Source: Candidatus Woesearchaeota archaeon (lineage in GTDB: Archaea; Nanobdellota; Nanobdellia; Woesearchaeales; UBA10216). Taken from it: DNA of 22,353 nt. The notes under the pieces were generated by a model. That model did not search any database, was not told the DNA's origin, and worked only from the letters and a program-made list of their open reading frames with translations. The position numbers and the translations under genes were made by a program. Location of the stretch: assembly GCA_016180145.1 (NCBI GenBank), contig JACPBT010000078.1, forward strand, positions 1-22,353, read 5' to 3'. Positions 21,053 to 22,353 of this stretch are shown here, one piece after another; position 1 is the first letter of the stretch, and each line of letters begins with the position of its first letter.

Positions 21053-21068
21053 AGTTACATTAGTAACT
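21053..21068 (+). promoter_or_regulatory. Subterminal hairpin inside the IS66 left end
   Basis: AGTTAC-ATTA-GTAACT forms a perfect 6-bp stem about 30 nt inside the left end and 34 nt before the transposase start. It could bind transposase or block translation of read-through transcripts; the role is inferred. Confidence 0.4.
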
Positions 21069-21101
21069 GTATGCTATCATGGCACCAGCGGGTTAGGATG
21101 C

Positions 21102-22337
21102 TTGAAGAGGTTTCTTAAGGCTAAAATTGAAGAACTTGAACATCGTTTACTTGCGTATGAGAACGCTCATACGCCTCCTAGTCTTACTTTAAAGAAGCCT
21201 CCTCGTAAAGAAGCAAATGGTAAGCTTGGTGCTAAAGAAGGGCATCCTAAATGGGAGCGTAAAGAGCCTGAGCCTACAGGTTCGGTAGAGTATATTGAAG
21301 AAGCATGTCCTAAGTGTGATACGAAGTTAGGCAAGCCCTTTAAGACTGAACGAGTTATTGAAGAAGAGATTCCTGAACCTCAACCTGTTGAGGTTATTGA
21401 ACACTTGATTAACCATTATGAGTGCCCAAAGTGTCATAAGCATGTAGTTGCGAAGCATAATGCTCCTAAAGGCAGGTTTGGCAAGAACGTTCAGGCTCAT
21501 GTTACCCTGTTGAAGTTTGATGATCGCCTTCCTTTAAGGAAGGTAGTAAGTTCACTTGAACGCCATTATGGTTTAACTTTAAGTAATGTTGGCGTATTTC
21601 AGATTACAAGACAAGTTGCAGGAAAGCTTGAAACGTCTTATCAAGCGCTTATTCAGCACGTTCGTAATGCTCGGGTTGTTTACTGTGATGAAACTAAAAT
21701 AAGAGTTGATAGCATTACTTTTTGGCTTTGGACTTTTACAACAGAACAGGAAACCTTGTTTGTTATCAGGAAAAGTAGAGCTAAAAAGGTGGTTGAAGAA
21801 GTTCTTGGTGAGAATTTCAGAGGCGTTATCACATGTGATGGCTGGACAGCTTACGCTCAGTACCCTGCTCTTATTCAAAGGTGCTGGGCGCACCTTCTTA
21901 GAGAAATTAAGAAGCTTAATGAGATGTATGATGGCGTTCAAGGATTTTATGATTCATTTAAGAAAATTTTTGAGCAAATACGGCAAGTAAGAACTAAACC
22001 GCCATCTTTTGAAATACGTCAGGCATTATTTATGCAGCTGAGAGAGGAGATGCAGGAGTTGGTAAAGCAGATGAATGTTTACACGCAGCTACGTAAGTTT
22101 GCTGGAAAAGTGAAGAACGGTCTTGATTACTGGTTTACGTGTATCATTCACTTATTTGTTGAACCAACAAATAATACTGCTGAAAGAGCGCTTCGCGAGT
22201 TGATTGTTCAGCGTAAAATCATAGGAGGTTTGCGAAGAGAGAAAGGAGCGCGCATTATGGAAACAATAGCGTCCATGATAGCAACATGGAAACAACAACA
22301 ACTGCCATTGTTCACTACGTTAAAATCCCACTTATAA
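21102..22337 (+). CDS. IS66-family transposase (TnpC type)
   Basis: The 411-residue protein has the domains of IS66 TnpC in order: an N-terminal coiled coil (KIEELEHRLLAYE), a zinc-finger region with CPKC at 69-72 and CPKC at 108-111, and the DDE catalytic core with Asp196 (VVYCDETKI), Asp246 (ITCDGWTAY) and Glu361 (NNTAERALR). The C-terminal RRKIIGG-like QRKIIGGLRREKGARIMETI follows. Start TTG 21102 is the only initiation-type codon I can find near the 5' end of this frame; the frame stays open upstream without ATG, so the exact start is uncertain. The catalytic residues are intact, so it may be active. Confidence 0.9.
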   Translation: MKRFLKAKIEELEHRLLAYENAHTPPSLTLKKPPRKEANGKLGAKEGHPKWERKEPEPTGSVEYIEEACPKCDTKLGKPFKTERVIEEEIPEPQPVEVIEHLINHYECPKCHKHVVAKHNAPKGRFGKNVQAHVTLLKFDDRLPLRKVVSSLERHYGLTLSNVGVFQITRQVAGKLETSYQALIQHVRNARVVYCDETKIRVDSITFWLWTFTTEQETLFVIRKSRAKKVVEEVLGENFRGVITCDGWTAYAQYPALIQRCWAHLLREIKKLNEMYDGVQGFYDSFKKIFEQIRQVRTKPPSFEIRQALFMQLREEMQELVKQMNVYTQLRKFAGKVKNGLDYWFTCIIHLFVEPTNNTAERALRELIVQRKIIGGLRREKGARIMETIASMIATWKQQQLPLFTTLKSHL

Positions 22338-22338
22338 A

Positions 22339-22352
22339 CCGTTAGCAGATAC
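22339..22352 (-). repeat. IS66 right terminal inverted repeat
   Basis: CCGTTAGCAGATAC mirrors the left end exactly and begins 1 nt after the transposase stop codon. Confidence 0.9.
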
Positions 22353-22353
22353 C

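Larger units (their letters stand above)
21012..22352 (+). mobile_element. IS66-family insertion sequence, complete, about 1.34 kb
   Basis: The element is bounded by 14-bp perfect terminal inverted repeats and carries a single transposase gene, as in the IS66 subgroup without tnpA and tnpB. IS66 elements usually duplicate 8 bp of target: the eight bases before the left end are CCCAAATC (21004-21011), and the single base visible after the right end (22353, C) agrees with the first of them. The rest lies beyond the window. Confidence 0.85.

Overview
The window is archaeal DNA, most likely from a DPANN-type archaeon (Woesearchaeota/Nanoarchaeota-like). The evidence is a long ribosomal-protein operon in the archaeal S10/spc order with archaeal/eukaryal-type members (eS4, eL32, eL19, aIF1/SUI1), an archaeal SecY followed by an EMC3/YidC-like DUF106 insertase, TATA-box promoters with leaderless starts, and surface proteins typical of these archaea (PGF-pre-PGF domain, cupredoxin-like lipoprotein). 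The lineage call is inference; no rRNA gene is present.

Positions 1-2821 hold a co-directional set of envelope genes: the 3' part of a PGF-pre-PGF surface protein, a tiny frame-disrupted lipoprotein leader, a 92-residue protein of unknown function, an unknown lipoprotein and a cupredoxin-like lipoprotein. Positions 2822-3835 hold a membrane-anchored winged-helix regulator with its own promoter, a palindrome next to the TATA box, and a probable leaderless start. Positions 3926-5674 hold a secreted DUF5667-like repeat protein. Its frame is broken twice: at a T6 run after the signal peptide, and by an exact 26-bp tandem duplication near the C-terminal part.

Positions 5862-19573 are one tightly packed, unidirectional operon: uL3, uL4, uL23, uL2, uS19, uL22, uS3, uL29, aIF1, uS17, uL14, uL24, eS4, uL5, uS14, uS8, uL6, eL32, eL19, uL18, uS5, uL30, uL15, SecY, DUF106. 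It makes large- and small-subunit proteins, one initiation factor and the membrane machinery that inserts nascent chains. Two genes commonly found in this archaeal string are missing: rnp1 (RNase P protein) between aIF1 and uS17, and adk between secY and DUF106. Many junctions are ATGA overlaps set in an A-tract and lack a clear Shine-Dalgarno; clear GGAGG sites precede uS17 and secY.

Positions 19574-22353 are an accessory segment of different composition. An AT-rich RelA/SpoT-domain gene lies on the minus strand, convergent with the operon. A possible broken zinc-ribbon mini-gene lies just upstream of it, and a complete IS66-family element (21012-22352) with 14-bp terminal inverted repeats ends one base before the window does. 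The normal operon continuation downstream of DUF106 is not visible, so this segment probably replaced or displaced it.
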